Source: Tetramitus jugosus | Lineage: Eukaryota > Heterolobosea > Eutetramitea > Acrasida > Vahlkampfiidae | NCBI GenBank assembly: GCA_937625935.1 | Contig: OW569374.1 | Span: 124,001-188,000, forward strand | Direction: 5' to 3' | DNA: 64,000 nt | Shown here: positions 54,528-63,935 of the stretch, one piece after another | Numbering within the stretch: the first letter of the stretch is position 1 | Layout of the letters: each line of letters opens with the position of its first letter | Notes under the pieces: model-generated | Told to the model about the DNA's origin: nothing | Databases searched by the model: none | The model's input: the letters and a program-made list of their open reading frames with translations, nothing else | Translations under genes and position numbers: made by a program

Positions 54528-56133
54528 TCCATATCATGATGAAGAAACAACTGTTGATCGATCACCAGTATTCTTATCCAACAACCACCACAACAATAAC
54601 AACACAATTATTGAACTACATGACTTTGATCATCATGGAATCCATGTGCTCCATGAACGAGTTCATATCATTGATCATGAAGAAGATTTTGAAGATTCCG
54701 ATTGTACGCATCAGCTATTAACGATTCCCGCGTCACCTTCACTGACTTGTCTCCATAACACCACCTCTGATGCCACCATGATGATTGAATTTCCCAGTGA
54801 TTGCATGGATCATTTGAGTGACGATGTGTTGTTTCACATTTTTTCGTTTCTAGCTGTTCGTAGTGACCTATTGTCTCTCTCAAGGGTCAATCATCGATTT
54901 TATCAAGTGTCGAGTCACCCTTCGCTGTGGAAGCTCTGTTTGTCCGTTCCCGCCGAAAAACATAAGCTAAAGAATTTTAATATGCTGTATTCGGAGACGA
55001 CGCGGTTCGATAGCGCGAATCAATTGCCCGTGCTCAACTCGTTGAATAGCAAGAGAGAGTTGATAGAGTACAAGAGGAGACGGTGGAGACATATGGATGG
55101 TATAGAGTATGCGTATAGGGCGCATGATGAGATTAGAGGTCTGACAAAGGGTGCCAATTCACTGTCTCAGACATTGATTTGGATCGTGACTTGCTTGTTG
55201 CCTTGTATGCTGGCGTTGGTGTTTGTGCTGTATGGTCTGTTGTGGGATCACAGAATTAGCAATGGATTCTGGTTTGGGATGATGTTGATTGTGTTGTGTG
55301 TGGCAGTGGTGTTGAATGCAGTCACTGTGGTTTTGTGTGCATTGCACTTTGGTTACGTTCCCTGTTGTGGCTCCTTTCTGCTGCGCTATTCGCTCCGGAA
55401 TCACTCTCGTAGCTTGAATTTTGAGAGGTTTCGTGCCATATTTTTTCGCGAGGGTGTAGATCCATTGTCAAACATTCATTGCTTGTTCTTTGAGCCGTTG
55501 ACTGCATGGATATGGGTTCTGTTGCTTATCATTGTGTTCAAGAGTCATTTTCTAGGGGAACAATATGTTTGGAGTTATGTTGTCATACCGGTTTATATTA
55601 CGATGGCGATCGGTCTGATGGAGCCATGTTTTCGATCGATTCACTATCATCAAGATCGGCGGCATTATCCATATTGCGATCCCTTCCATTCATTCTATCA
55701 CATGCTGATTATTGCAACTCTGTGGGTTTGCATCTCGATTAGTATTGCTCTTATTACAGCAAAGCTGGATAATCCACTGCTGTACTCGTGGAGTGTAGTT
55801 CTATCGGCCATTTATGTTCCATTAATGTGCATTACGCTGCTATCGATTATTCTGATGATTGTAACTCTCAAGAGAAAGTATTTTCCGAATCAGGAAGGCA
55901 TTATTTTGCTGCTTCAGCCCTTTGCATGTGTTGTGTGCACATCTTCCACCTTCTGCTTCGTCATTACAATTTTGTTATGTCTGCGATTGAATGGATCAAT
56001 CGCACTCAGCTTCTTTAGTATACTTGCATCGCTAGGTCTAGGAATCTGCTGTTGCTCGACGATTGTTTGCTTAGGTTCCTCCATTGCATTCAGATCCAGC
56101 ACAGGATCACGCATTGTGCGTCAATATGTGTAA
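54511..56133 (+). CDS. F-box protein with multiple transmembrane segments
   Basis: 540 residues from the ATG at 54511. A His/Asn-rich acidic N-terminus is followed by an F-box at residues ~100-145 (MDHLSDDVLFHIFSFLAVRSDLLSLSRVNHRF … HPSLWKLCLSV). From residue ~220 there are about eight TM segments, with CCGSFLLRYSLRNH and FREGVDPLSNIHCLFFEPL loops. It may be a membrane-embedded SCF ubiquitin-ligase adaptor. A 10-codon upstream ORF (ATG at 54498, stop TGA at 54525-54527) overlaps the main start, suggesting low or regulated translation. It converges on the amine oxidase with 21 bp between stops. Confidence 0.8.
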   Translation: MDNVSDPYHDEETTVDRSPVFLSNNHHNNNNTIIELHDFDHHGIHVLHERVHIIDHEEDFEDSDCTHQLLTIPASPSLTCLHNTTSDATMMIEFPSDCMDHLSDDVLFHIFSFLAVRSDLLSLSRVNHRFYQVSSHPSLWKLCLSVPAEKHKLKNFNMLYSETTRFDSANQLPVLNSLNSKRELIEYKRRRWRHMDGIEYAYRAHDEIRGLTKGANSLSQTLIWIVTCLLPCMLALVFVLYGLLWDHRISNGFWFGMMLIVLCVAVVLNAVTVVLCALHFGYVPCCGSFLLRYSLRNHSRSLNFERFRAIFFREGVDPLSNIHCLFFEPLTAWIWVLLLIIVFKSHFLGEQYVWSYVVIPVYITMAIGLMEPCFRSIHYHQDRRHYPYCDPFHSFYHMLIIATLWVCISISIALITAKLDNPLLYSWSVVLSAIYVPLMCITLLSIILMIVTLKRKYFPNQEGIILLLQPFACVVCTSSTFCFVITILLCLRLNGSIALSFFSILASLGLGICCCSTIVCLGSSIAFRSSTGSRIVRQYV

Positions 56134-56154
56134 AATAAATTATTTCTATCTTTA

Positions 56155-57609
56155 TTAGAGCTTAGATGGTTGTATTCTTGACGAATAACAGTCCTTCAAC
56201 TCTGACACAACTCTTTCAGCACTTTGCACAGCTCCTTCCATGTATCCAACGAAATAGGTTGCGGTCTCTGTTCCAGCAAAATGAACTCGACCAACATTCT
56301 CGCGAATCACATGCTCCCCACCAATTCTAGTCAAAATAGTTGGAGGCAAATGACCAACATAAGCTCCTCCGGAATACTTCTCCTTTGACCAGTCCAATTC
56401 AGCATAATCTAACACCTTTGATCTCTGTGCTTCCTTCTCATTGCTGAAAAAGTATCCAAAACAGTCACAAATATGTGATAATCGCTCCTCTTCGGTCTTG
56501 TCAGACCACTGTTTAGCACCATTACCCAAGAAGAAAGCAACCAATGCGTACTGGGTGTTCTCTGGGAATTCTAGAGATGCATCATATGTCAAACGGACAC
56601 CGTACTTTTCATTGTTAGTCAATGAGATTCCAGAATAGTTTGCTTCTCTCCACCATGGTCTATCATAGAATACCAGACATTTGATCACACGTCCCATTGG
56701 AAAATTGCCATACAGGATTTGTTTCTCTCTAGGCAGATCAGGCGTGAAGTGAATGTTAGCAACGAGCATAGGAGGGATCGTAACAACCACTCTCGAAGAA
56801 TCAAACACCTTCCCGTTGTTGGTAGTAACTCGAACAAGGTTCATATGATCCAACACTTGCTGATCAATGCTCTGCACCGGGCTAGAGAACATGAAGTGGC
56901 AATGCTTACCCTTGACTAACTCCTCGTACATTTTCAATGAGAAGAGATATGAACCGCCCTTGATACGATGGTGTTGACCTCCTTCGTTAGTCTCACTCAA
57001 GAAAACCAAACCTTGTCCATATCGAACATACATCAACCAATACAAGAAGGAAACTTCCTTTGGGTCAATAGAAACAAGTCCTTGCACTGTGTTCAGATTG
57101 TTTGCAATCTCCAGACCATATTTCATCTTCTTCCACTCAAAGGCACTCATACTGTCATACTCTCTTCTCTTTTCCTCACTTACTTCAATCTCCTTAACAC
57201 ATTCTTCAATGTCCTTCATATATTGATCCACATACGATGGATAAACAGATGAAACAGAAGATGTTGAGACATCACCACCATTTCCAGTAGTTGCGGCACT
57301 CTCTTCTCCAAACACTTCCAACGGTTCCTTGTCACAAAATGGCGCCGAAACTACTTTTCCTTCATAATATTGGTCAAAAGTCCGAAGTCCGTAACGCTCG
57401 CACAGTGCATACATGCGGTGTTGCTTGACACCCAACCATTGTCCACCCAAATCCCACATGTAACCTCCGACGTCCTTGGCAAATGTTCGTCCACCAACTC
57501 TGTCTCTTGCTTCGATCACCAGTACCTTATGATTGGGAAATTGCTTCAAAAATAAGGAGGCAGTCCATAGGCCAGAAATACCAGCACCCACAACAATCAA
57601 ATCATACAT
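56155..57609 (-). CDS. Flavin-containing amine oxidase (MAO-like)
   Basis: 484 residues from an ATG at 57609. N-terminal FAD motif LIVVGAGISGLWTASLFLKQF, then VIEARDRVGGRTF, GGYMWDLGGQWLG, and the C-terminal GRVHFAGTETATYFVGYMEGAVQSAERVV, the usual ends of the family. The substrate could be a primary or polyamine; there is no C-terminal membrane tail as in human MAO. The Cys that binds FAD covalently in MAO (SGGCY region) is not visible, the site reading KEKYSGGAYVGH, so the flavin is probably non-covalent. It diverges from the BTB gene with 172 bp between starts. Confidence 0.93.
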   Translation of the reverse strand: MYDLIVVGAGISGLWTASLFLKQFPNHKVLVIEARDRVGGRTFAKDVGGYMWDLGGQWLGVKQHRMYALCERYGLRTFDQYYEGKVVSAPFCDKEPLEVFGEESAATTGNGGDVSTSSVSSVYPSYVDQYMKDIEECVKEIEVSEEKRREYDSMSAFEWKKMKYGLEIANNLNTVQGLVSIDPKEVSFLYWLMYVRYGQGLVFLSETNEGGQHHRIKGGSYLFSLKMYEELVKGKHCHFMFSSPVQSIDQQVLDHMNLVRVTTNNGKVFDSSRVVVTIPPMLVANIHFTPDLPREKQILYGNFPMGRVIKCLVFYDRPWWREANYSGISLTNNEKYGVRLTYDASLEFPENTQYALVAFFLGNGAKQWSDKTEEERLSHICDCFGYFFSNEKEAQRSKVLDYAELDWSKEKYSGGAYVGHLPPTILTRIGGEHVIRENVGRVHFAGTETATYFVGYMEGAVQSAERVVSELKDCYSSRIQPSKL

Positions 57610-57781
57610 GTAATCTCAATCTCTAATCTTCTGTTTGTTTCCAAAGTGAAATCTGGTTTTGGACGACGAAAATTATTCCGATGATCATAGCAGGAGTTTC
57701 CCTCATCAAAAATCGATTTCAGCAGATTCGGGCAATCAGTTTGCCCCAAAAAAACAAAAGTCTTTTTGATAGATTGGACAA

Positions 57782-59287
57782 ATGACAGTGGCCAGTAGCT
57801 CTTCACCAACATCCTCATCATTGGCGAGAGATTTTGGTGCCTTATTCAATGACCCTCTCACGAGTGATATCAAGATACGAATTCCCTTCCTCAATGCCCA
57901 AGATGAAGAAAAAGTTGAAGAACAGCAACAAGATTACAGCCATTCAATGACTCCAGCTGTTTTTCACTTGCACAAGATTGTTCTTGCCAGTCGAAGTGAC
58001 TACTTTTACAACATGTTTTACTCTGAGGCCAATTGGCAAGAGAGCAATCAGAATGAGATTGAACTGTTGACATTGATTGACAATCTACCACCTTCTCCAA
58101 GGAGTATGAATACGAGTAATCTTGGTCGTAGTAGTACTGGTAGTAGTAGTAGTAGCAGCAGCAGTAGTAATGGTAATGGCAGTGGAAATGCAGTCATGAG
58201 CTTAACGTATTGGGAGCAACTGTTTCGATATTTTTATACGAATCATATTGTGATTCATGAGGAGAATGCGGTAGAATTGTTGGTGAAAGCTGATGAATAT
58301 CAATTGGATGAGCTAAAATCGTGGATTGAAGAGTTTTTGGTGAGTAAGGTGCCAGTGATGACATCTGGATGGAGTCTTTTGTTTGATTTGGCGCACACGT
58401 ATCGATTACCGACACTATCTCAGCACTGCTACTCATTCTTGTGCAATAATTTGCAGACGATTGTTTCAAACGAACAGTTTTATATGCAAACATCGCGTCA
58501 GACATTGCTCACGATATTAAAGTCGGAACATTTGGCGGACGAGTATGTTTTGTTCAAGATGGTTGAAAGGTGGACATTGACGCATCCAGAGGAGGGAGAT
58601 TGCGAAGAATTGTTGCAATATGTTAGACTGCCTGTTTTGAAGCCGATTGATCTGATTACAGGTGTTAAACACTCGCCACTGCTGCGTGATCGGAGTGAGT
58701 TGTACGTACGTTGCTTGGAGTATAAGCTGTGCCCGGAACTGTTTCTTGATGAGGTGCGAAATAGACAACACTATTTCTTACCGAGAGCTGCACAGTTGAA
58801 ATGGACTCTGTCGAGTCCGAGTGTCAGTACAGGACCGAATCGGGTCGTGCTCGAAGATGACTCTATGACTGCAAAGCGTGTTGTTGGAAATGGATGGGAC
58901 TTGCTCGTGTTGTCTGATCAGCCAATTGCACCAGGCTCTCGTGTACTTCTGAGGATAAATCACACAGATGGCGATCAATCTGGATTCAGTCTAGGTCTGG
59001 TACCGGATCACAACTTTTCACACTCTAACTTTTCGGGTGTCATTGGGTTTGGATTAACAGGAAGCAAATATCACACAAAGAGTGTGAACACTAGCGTCGT
59101 GATCACTAGCGGCTCAAAAATTGAAATTGTTTTGTCTGCTGCTAAGGATGTCATTGAGTTCTATGTCGACAGTGTTCTGTACGCTGTTTCAGAACAAAAG
59201 CTTTCTTGTTTCGCAGAACTGTATCTAGCAGCCTTCTTGTTCTACACGAATAATTCAATTAGTATCATTGGATATTGTAGTGAGTAA
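57782..59287 (+). CDS. BTB-BACK-SPRY-like protein
   Basis: 501 residues from an ATG at 57782. A BTB domain is split by a Ser/Gly-rich insert: DPLTSDIKIRIPF, FHLHKIVLASRSDYFYNMFYS, then LFRYFYTNHIVIHEENAVELLVKADEYQLDELK. A BACK-like helical part follows (~residues 190-300). The last ~150 residues look SPRY/B30.2-like (VGNGWDLLVLSDQPI, GFSLGLVPDHNF, GVIGFGLTG, IEFYVDSVLYAV). BTB-BACK proteins are commonly substrate receptors for Cullin-3 ubiquitin ligases, with the C-terminal domain binding the target. It converges on the exonuclease with 20 bp between stops. Confidence 0.82.
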   Translation: MTVASSSSPTSSSLARDFGALFNDPLTSDIKIRIPFLNAQDEEKVEEQQQDYSHSMTPAVFHLHKIVLASRSDYFYNMFYSEANWQESNQNEIELLTLIDNLPPSPRSMNTSNLGRSSTGSSSSSSSSSNGNGSGNAVMSLTYWEQLFRYFYTNHIVIHEENAVELLVKADEYQLDELKSWIEEFLVSKVPVMTSGWSLLFDLAHTYRLPTLSQHCYSFLCNNLQTIVSNEQFYMQTSRQTLLTILKSEHLADEYVLFKMVERWTLTHPEEGDCEELLQYVRLPVLKPIDLITGVKHSPLLRDRSELYVRCLEYKLCPELFLDEVRNRQHYFLPRAAQLKWTLSSPSVSTGPNRVVLEDDSMTAKRVVGNGWDLLVLSDQPIAPGSRVLLRINHTDGDQSGFSLGLVPDHNFSHSNFSGVIGFGLTGSKYHTKSVNTSVVITSGSKIEIVLSAAKDVIEFYVDSVLYAVSEQKLSCFAELYLAAFLFYTNNSISIIGYCSE

Positions 59288-59307
59288 ATATGCTCCCAAG
59301 CTGTTTT

Positions 59308-60228
59308 TTACTTCTTCTCGTTCAGGGCTTTGTAATTTTTAATAAATAGGTCAACCTGAGACGACTTGACCAAAGTCAATTGCTTATAGAACTCCATGGG
59401 TGGATAGAAGCCTAACCGTGAATAAATTGTTCGTTCAAAATATCGCCACAGGTACATGGTCATCTGAGTGTCTGGCAAAGCTCGATGTGCAGTGTGCTGA
59501 GGTTTACCAATATGTGCCAACAAATCACTCAACTTGTGAGATGACAACTCAGGCATCAATCTCCTCGATAATAATAAAGTACAAATGAATCCAATTTGTT
59601 CCGCTTCTCGTTTCACTCGATCATCAGACAATGCAGCATTGCTATTGTTGCTACTATCACTCGTTGCAACAACCATAAACTCCATTTCACTCTCATCAAC
59701 CTCTACACTATTCTCACCACTACTGCCCTTGCTGTTCGCACCACTACTACCACTGCTACTCAGCATGGCACCATGCTGTTGCGAAAAACAAGGCGGCAAA
59801 TCAATTCCATGTCGCACCAATTCATGATAAATAATCTTGGAGTCAAACGATGCATTGTGAGCCATCATGACTGAGTCACCCACAAAGTTCACAAACTGAT
59901 TCAACACAAAAGGGGCACTCGGAGCTTTCCGTAGCATGTCTTCTGTGATGTTGGTTGTCTTTTTGACATCACTTGTGAGTTGTCCAGGGAAGTGAACAAG
60001 AGAGCTAAAGGAACCAATGTAATGTCCATCGATCATCTTTGACGCTGCAATTTCAATGATTTTGTCATTTGAAGTCGAAAGACCAGTTGTTTCCACATCA
60101 ACGATCACTAGATTGTACCTGGGAGTGATCAATGTCGATTGAGACCTGAGACAACTGGTTGGTAACTGCAGGGAATTGAGTGAAAGTTTGTTCTTTCTGA
60201 ACCACAGAGCGGATGAACGTTGCAGCAT
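59308..60228 (-). CDS. DEDDh 3'-5' exonuclease, probably mitochondrial
   Basis: 306 residues from the ATG at 60228 (the upstream frame opens at TTG). Exo I is VIVDVETTGLSTSNDKIIEIA with Asp/Glu, Exo II VMMAHNASFDSKII, and Exo III-epsilon AHRALPDTQMTMYLW with His and Asp. This is the DnaQ/pol III epsilon type. A Ser/Gly-rich insert separates Exo II and III. The N-terminus MLQRSSALWFRKNKLSLNS is basic and hydroxylated, like a mitochondrial presequence, so a role in organelle DNA or RNA trimming or proofreading is inferred. An E2F-like TGGCGCCAAAA is 31 bp upstream. Confidence 0.88.
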   Translation of the reverse strand: MLQRSSALWFRKNKLSLNSLQLPTSCLRSQSTLITPRYNLVIVDVETTGLSTSNDKIIEIAASKMIDGHYIGSFSSLVHFPGQLTSDVKKTTNITEDMLRKAPSAPFVLNQFVNFVGDSVMMAHNASFDSKIIYHELVRHGIDLPPCFSQQHGAMLSSSGSSGANSKGSSGENSVEVDESEMEFMVVATSDSSNNSNAALSDDRVKREAEQIGFICTLLLSRRLMPELSSHKLSDLLAHIGKPQHTAHRALPDTQMTMYLWRYFERTIYSRLGFYPPMEFYKQLTLVKSSQVDLFIKNYKALNEKK

Positions 60229-60523
60229 TTTAATTTGTTGTTTGAAATTGGTAAAAAATGGCGCCAAAATCTCAGAATGAAAATCTGAACGTTCAGATTA
60301 CTGAACAATACTTGAATTTGTTCGGTTCTCCTTTCCTATTGTATCCCTGAGTAAGAGCCACAAGTTCACTGATTTCGAATTTGTAGTTGGATTCTCGCGA
60401 CTTCCGATAGTTCAATCCGTCAGTTCAAAGTTCAGAAAGTTCTCTCAACAAAACGCCGCCAAACAAAACAAACACCAGATATCATTCGTTGCAACAGAAG
60501 AGACAAGTCGTACACTTTAACAA

Positions 60524-61132
60524 ATGGGCAAATCCTCCTCTTGGTCTTACATCATTAGTGCCATTGTTGCCGTAACTTTAATCTTACCTGTTGGTATCCT
60601 TCTCATTATCATTGGATTTTCTCTCCGAGCCAAGTCCATCAGAGAAACGACACTGACGCCCATAAAGAACGGTTATGGCTATACGAATCCTGTGGGAGTA
60701 CAAGCGCACAAGATTGTTTTTAGTCAGTGTTTAGTATTGGAGCCAAGAGTCAACTGTACGATGAAATCAACGAGGACATCGAAAAACAAGAAATATGTTT
60801 CGAGAGAGTACTGCTATGCTCGATTACAGTACGAGTCAGAGTACACGGGACCGACCGGTCAAATCAAGCACACACTGGCGAATGAAACCACAGTGTCTGA
60901 CTTTTCTGAAACAACAGAGTACTATTCGTTTTTCAAGGGACAGACTGTGCCTTGCTTCACAGATGCACACAGACCAGATATTGTATCACTGTACAGGTAC
61001 AAGTTCCCTACTCCTACCACCTATGTATCATTGATTACTGTTGGGTTTACTCTCATTGGTTCGGGACTCTTCTTTATGGTCATGACAGGTCTCATCATTG
61101 GAGTCATTTTTGCAATTGTAGGATCTTCATAA
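60524..61132 (+). CDS. Two-TM protein of unknown function
   Basis: 202 residues from an ATG at 60524. MGK at the start allows myristoylation. TM1 is at residues ~8-35 (YIISAIVAVTLILPVGILL) and TM2 at ~170-198; the ~130 residues between have four or five Cys (CLVLEPRVNC, REYCYARL, TVPCFTD) and N-glycosylation sites, so this loop is likely extracellular or luminal. The topology recalls DUF3592-type proteins, but I cannot confirm that. An ACGCCGCCAAA motif lies ~60 bp upstream of the ATG. Confidence 0.65.
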   Translation: MGKSSSWSYIISAIVAVTLILPVGILLIIIGFSLRAKSIRETTLTPIKNGYGYTNPVGVQAHKIVFSQCLVLEPRVNCTMKSTRTSKNKKYVSREYCYARLQYESEYTGPTGQIKHTLANETTVSDFSETTEYYSFFKGQTVPCFTDAHRPDIVSLYRYKFPTPTTYVSLITVGFTLIGSGLFFMVMTGLIIGVIFAIVGSS

Positions 61133-61163
61133 ACGTTATTTATTCTCATTTAGCTGTTGTCTG

Positions 61164-62063
61164 TTAATACCTTGTGCTCCATCGACACTTTGGATACTTG
61201 TTGTAGTTGTTGCCTACGGTTGGTAGAATGGCAAGAGAAACCTTCTCTCTGTTGAACATTACATTGAAAAGAATATTACAGATGGCTAGAAAGTTTTGTC
61301 TGTGGTAGCTTGTGTCCTCTAAGCCGATCCTTGGCAGGACATACTCTGAAAAATTCGACAACCCAGTAAATTGATCTTCGAATAGCTTGTCCATAGTGTG
61401 TTCACTCTCTTGACCAAGCACTTGATACTGCCCACATCGGATTAAGAACACACTCTTCATTTCAACCTCTATCCATTTGGTAGTGTGGGAGTCAATGCCC
61501 GGCAAAACAATATCTAATACAGTATTGTTTCTTCTTCTCAAGATTTGAATGGAAGAACAGAGTTTACTGTACATGGCACATGTATCTGGATTTCTCAGAG
61601 CTAGTACCCACCCTAAATTCGCTCTCAACCTCTCCTGATAGTGAAAACTCGTAGGTAATCGCCAAGCTCTAAGTTCAGAATCAACGATAACGGGACAAAC
61701 ATCTAGCACGTTCTCAACCAGTAATTTCTTGTAGGAAGAACTCGCTTTTTCCATCTCTTCAAACCTCTCCCTCCTACTCATTCGATTGATAACTTCGTTC
61801 CACTTGGAGCGCCAAACAGAATTGCTAGAAGCTTCGTGATTCCACTTCTTGCAAACTCGATTAATTGTTACACAAACTTCTTTTATGGACAAGAACTGAA
61901 GTATGTAACAAAAGATGGTAGTTTCCATGATCAAATGAACGGAATTAATTGGAAAACGAGCGGGAGCAACAATGTGATCCTGGCGTTCTTCATCTCGAAT
62001 CTTGAATGCCAATCTTCTCTTTTTGCTCAAATCCAAACTGATTTCCCCACTATTGTCATCCAT
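61164..62063 (-). CDS. F-box-like protein
   Basis: 299 residues from the ATG at 62063 (a longer frame begins only at GTG, 62153). An F-box-like helix lies at residues ~45-90 (METTIFCYILQFLSIKEVCVTINRVCKKWNHEASSNSVWRSKW). The rest has no known repeat; YHRQNFLAICNILFNVMFN near the C-terminus is helical. It is probably an SCF adaptor with an unknown substrate. It shares a 98-bp divergent promoter with the NADH pyrophosphatase gene. Confidence 0.65.
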   Translation of the reverse strand: MDDNSGEISLDLSKKRRLAFKIRDEERQDHIVAPARFPINSVHLIMETTIFCYILQFLSIKEVCVTINRVCKKWNHEASSNSVWRSKWNEVINRMSRRERFEEMEKASSSYKKLLVENVLDVCPVIVDSELRAWRLPTSFHYQERLRANLGWVLALRNPDTCAMYSKLCSSIQILRRRNNTVLDIVLPGIDSHTTKWIEVEMKSVFLIRCGQYQVLGQESEHTMDKLFEDQFTGLSNFSEYVLPRIGLEDTSYHRQNFLAICNILFNVMFNREKVSLAILPTVGNNYNKYPKCRWSTRY

Positions 62064-62161
62064 GATGTTCTCAATTCGTAGATGCTTTTCGCCAGCAACC
62101 CCAATTCTCCGCAGCAGTTTTCGAAAGCACAGAAAAAAGAACTTCCTGCGCACAAAATAAA

Positions 62162-63484
62162 ATGAAAAAGCTTTTGACTCGATCGAGCACCTCTTTTATC
62201 CACCGTCATAGTTGTTGCTCAAACAAATCTCGCTTTGCACTTGACTCCGCACATCTTTGTCTCTTACACACAACAACAACAACAACCAAGATTGACAACG
62301 CCTTTGCAATGCAAGAAGCTCAAATCATGCGTAAAAGCAGAAAAGACCTATTGAGACAAAACATGTTCTCTGGGAATCCATTGGATCGTTTACATGAACT
62401 GAGAGCCGATGGTGCCTCTCATGCCAAACTGGATCTGCTGATATCCAATCTGTTGTTGCTCAACAGCAATCACAACCCAACTGACAGCGAAGAAGGAGAA
62501 GCTCTGATTTTACCCTTTCTCAACTATTCTCCATTGTTGAACAAGAGGGGACACTTGAGCAGCTCTGGTCAGAATTCCAACAAGAGAAGGCCCTTGTGGA
62601 AGAGTGCACAAAGCCTCAAATCACTCATCACTGCTGATCAAAAGCTGGACAGTTTGATACTGTTGGGCAAGTGGGGACAAAAGTATTACTTTGCTCTGAA
62701 TTTGGATCGTCTTGCTCAATTACAAGAACAGCAACGCTCCAAGGAGTCACTCTTGAAGGAAATTGTAGGAGAGGATGGTGAATTTGTTGGATTGAGAGAA
62801 TCAGCAATGTTTTTGGAAAAGGAAGAAGATGCAGCCATTCTTGCACAGGCCAGAGCATTGTTGGAATGGAGTGATAATCATCGATTCTGTGGTTGTTGTG
62901 GTTCAATCACCGTACCAAAGAATGGTGGTGTGCAGAGACAGTGTTCTCATGTGGCTCCTTCAAGTAAAGATGGTTCAACATTTGATTCGGATGTCAAGTA
63001 CTGTGGAAGAACCATATACCCAAGAACGGATCCTGTGGCAATTATGCTTGTGATTCATGGGGATAAGTGCCTATTGGGAAGGCAAGCCAAGTGGCCACCC
63101 GGTACATACAGTTGTTTGGCGGGTTTCATCGATGCTGGTGAGAGTATTGAAGAGGCTGTCAAAAGAGAAGTTTCAGAAGAAGTTGGGGTTGATTTGTCAA
63201 TTGAAAATGTACATTACTTTTCTTCACAGCCATGGCCATTCCTTGGCGGACAAATGATGATTGGGTGCCACGCGTATGCCAACAGCGATCAGATCCGAGT
63301 GAATCACTCCGAAATTGAGGATGCCCAATGGTTTACTGTGGAACAAGTGAAACAAGGTTTGGCAAACAGCACGAATATTACTTCTCCTGATTTCAAACTT
63401 CCGCCAAAGGTCGCCATCGCTCACAAACTGTGCTTGGCCTGGGTGGAACAGCATCATCATCGCTTGCAAGACAGCAAACTGTAG
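62162..63484 (+). CDS. NADH pyrophosphatase (NUDT12/NudC-like Nudix hydrolase)
   Basis: 440 residues from an ATG at 62162. The N-terminus MKKLLTRSSTSFIHRH is basic and may target mitochondria. Next come LDSLILLGKW, a zinc ribbon (HRFCGCCGS … RQCSH … KYCGRTIYPRTDPVAIMLV), the Nudix box GFIDAGESIEEAVKREVSEEVGV (GX5EX7REUXEEXGU complete), and SQPWPFLGGQMMIG, the NADH-pyrophosphatase signature. The enzyme hydrolyses NAD(H) to NMN(H) and AMP, or de-caps NAD-capped RNA in NudC-type members. Confidence 0.92.
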   Translation: MKKLLTRSSTSFIHRHSCCSNKSRFALDSAHLCLLHTTTTTTKIDNAFAMQEAQIMRKSRKDLLRQNMFSGNPLDRLHELRADGASHAKLDLLISNLLLLNSNHNPTDSEEGEALILPFLNYSPLLNKRGHLSSSGQNSNKRRPLWKSAQSLKSLITADQKLDSLILLGKWGQKYYFALNLDRLAQLQEQQRSKESLLKEIVGEDGEFVGLRESAMFLEKEEDAAILAQARALLEWSDNHRFCGCCGSITVPKNGGVQRQCSHVAPSSKDGSTFDSDVKYCGRTIYPRTDPVAIMLVIHGDKCLLGRQAKWPPGTYSCLAGFIDAGESIEEAVKREVSEEVGVDLSIENVHYFSSQPWPFLGGQMMIGCHAYANSDQIRVNHSEIEDAQWFTVEQVKQGLANSTNITSPDFKLPPKVAIAHKLCLAWVEQHHHRLQDSKL

Positions 63485-63935
63485 TTCCGACACACCCTTT
63501 CGGTGCAAGCGACTCTGTTTTGGACAATACAAACAAGTTAACTCACCGAGCGACGTGAAATTTTTTTATGTGGCACGTCGTCAAGCTGTCGGATTAGTGA
63601 TGTTGGCGGGACAGTTGATGTGGGCGGAGATTCAAAACGCCTCGAACTCTTTTGCCTAAAATCGAAACGGAGTCCATTCGGTAATATCACAAGGGGGAAA
63701 AAGGTGGCTGCGCTCCAAGGACTGGACCAGTGCCACGACACCACCGAACATAAAAAACTCTCCACAGCAACACAACCAGAGCACCTCATCATAACACAAC
63801 ATCCATTGCCTTCTTCCCGTTATTGAGTTCCCATCTGTTGCACACACTGAGAAAAAACTAGAAAACTTTTACCAAACGCAACAACAGAATTATTATTCCA
63901 CCACCACTCCAACAACTTTGACAAACACCTTACAC
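63485..63935. other. Intergenic region upstream of the right-end gene
   Basis: 451 bp. It contains an E2F-like GTTGGCGGGA at 63602-63611; short open frames on both strands (63538-63847) have no domain. Confidence 0.4.
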
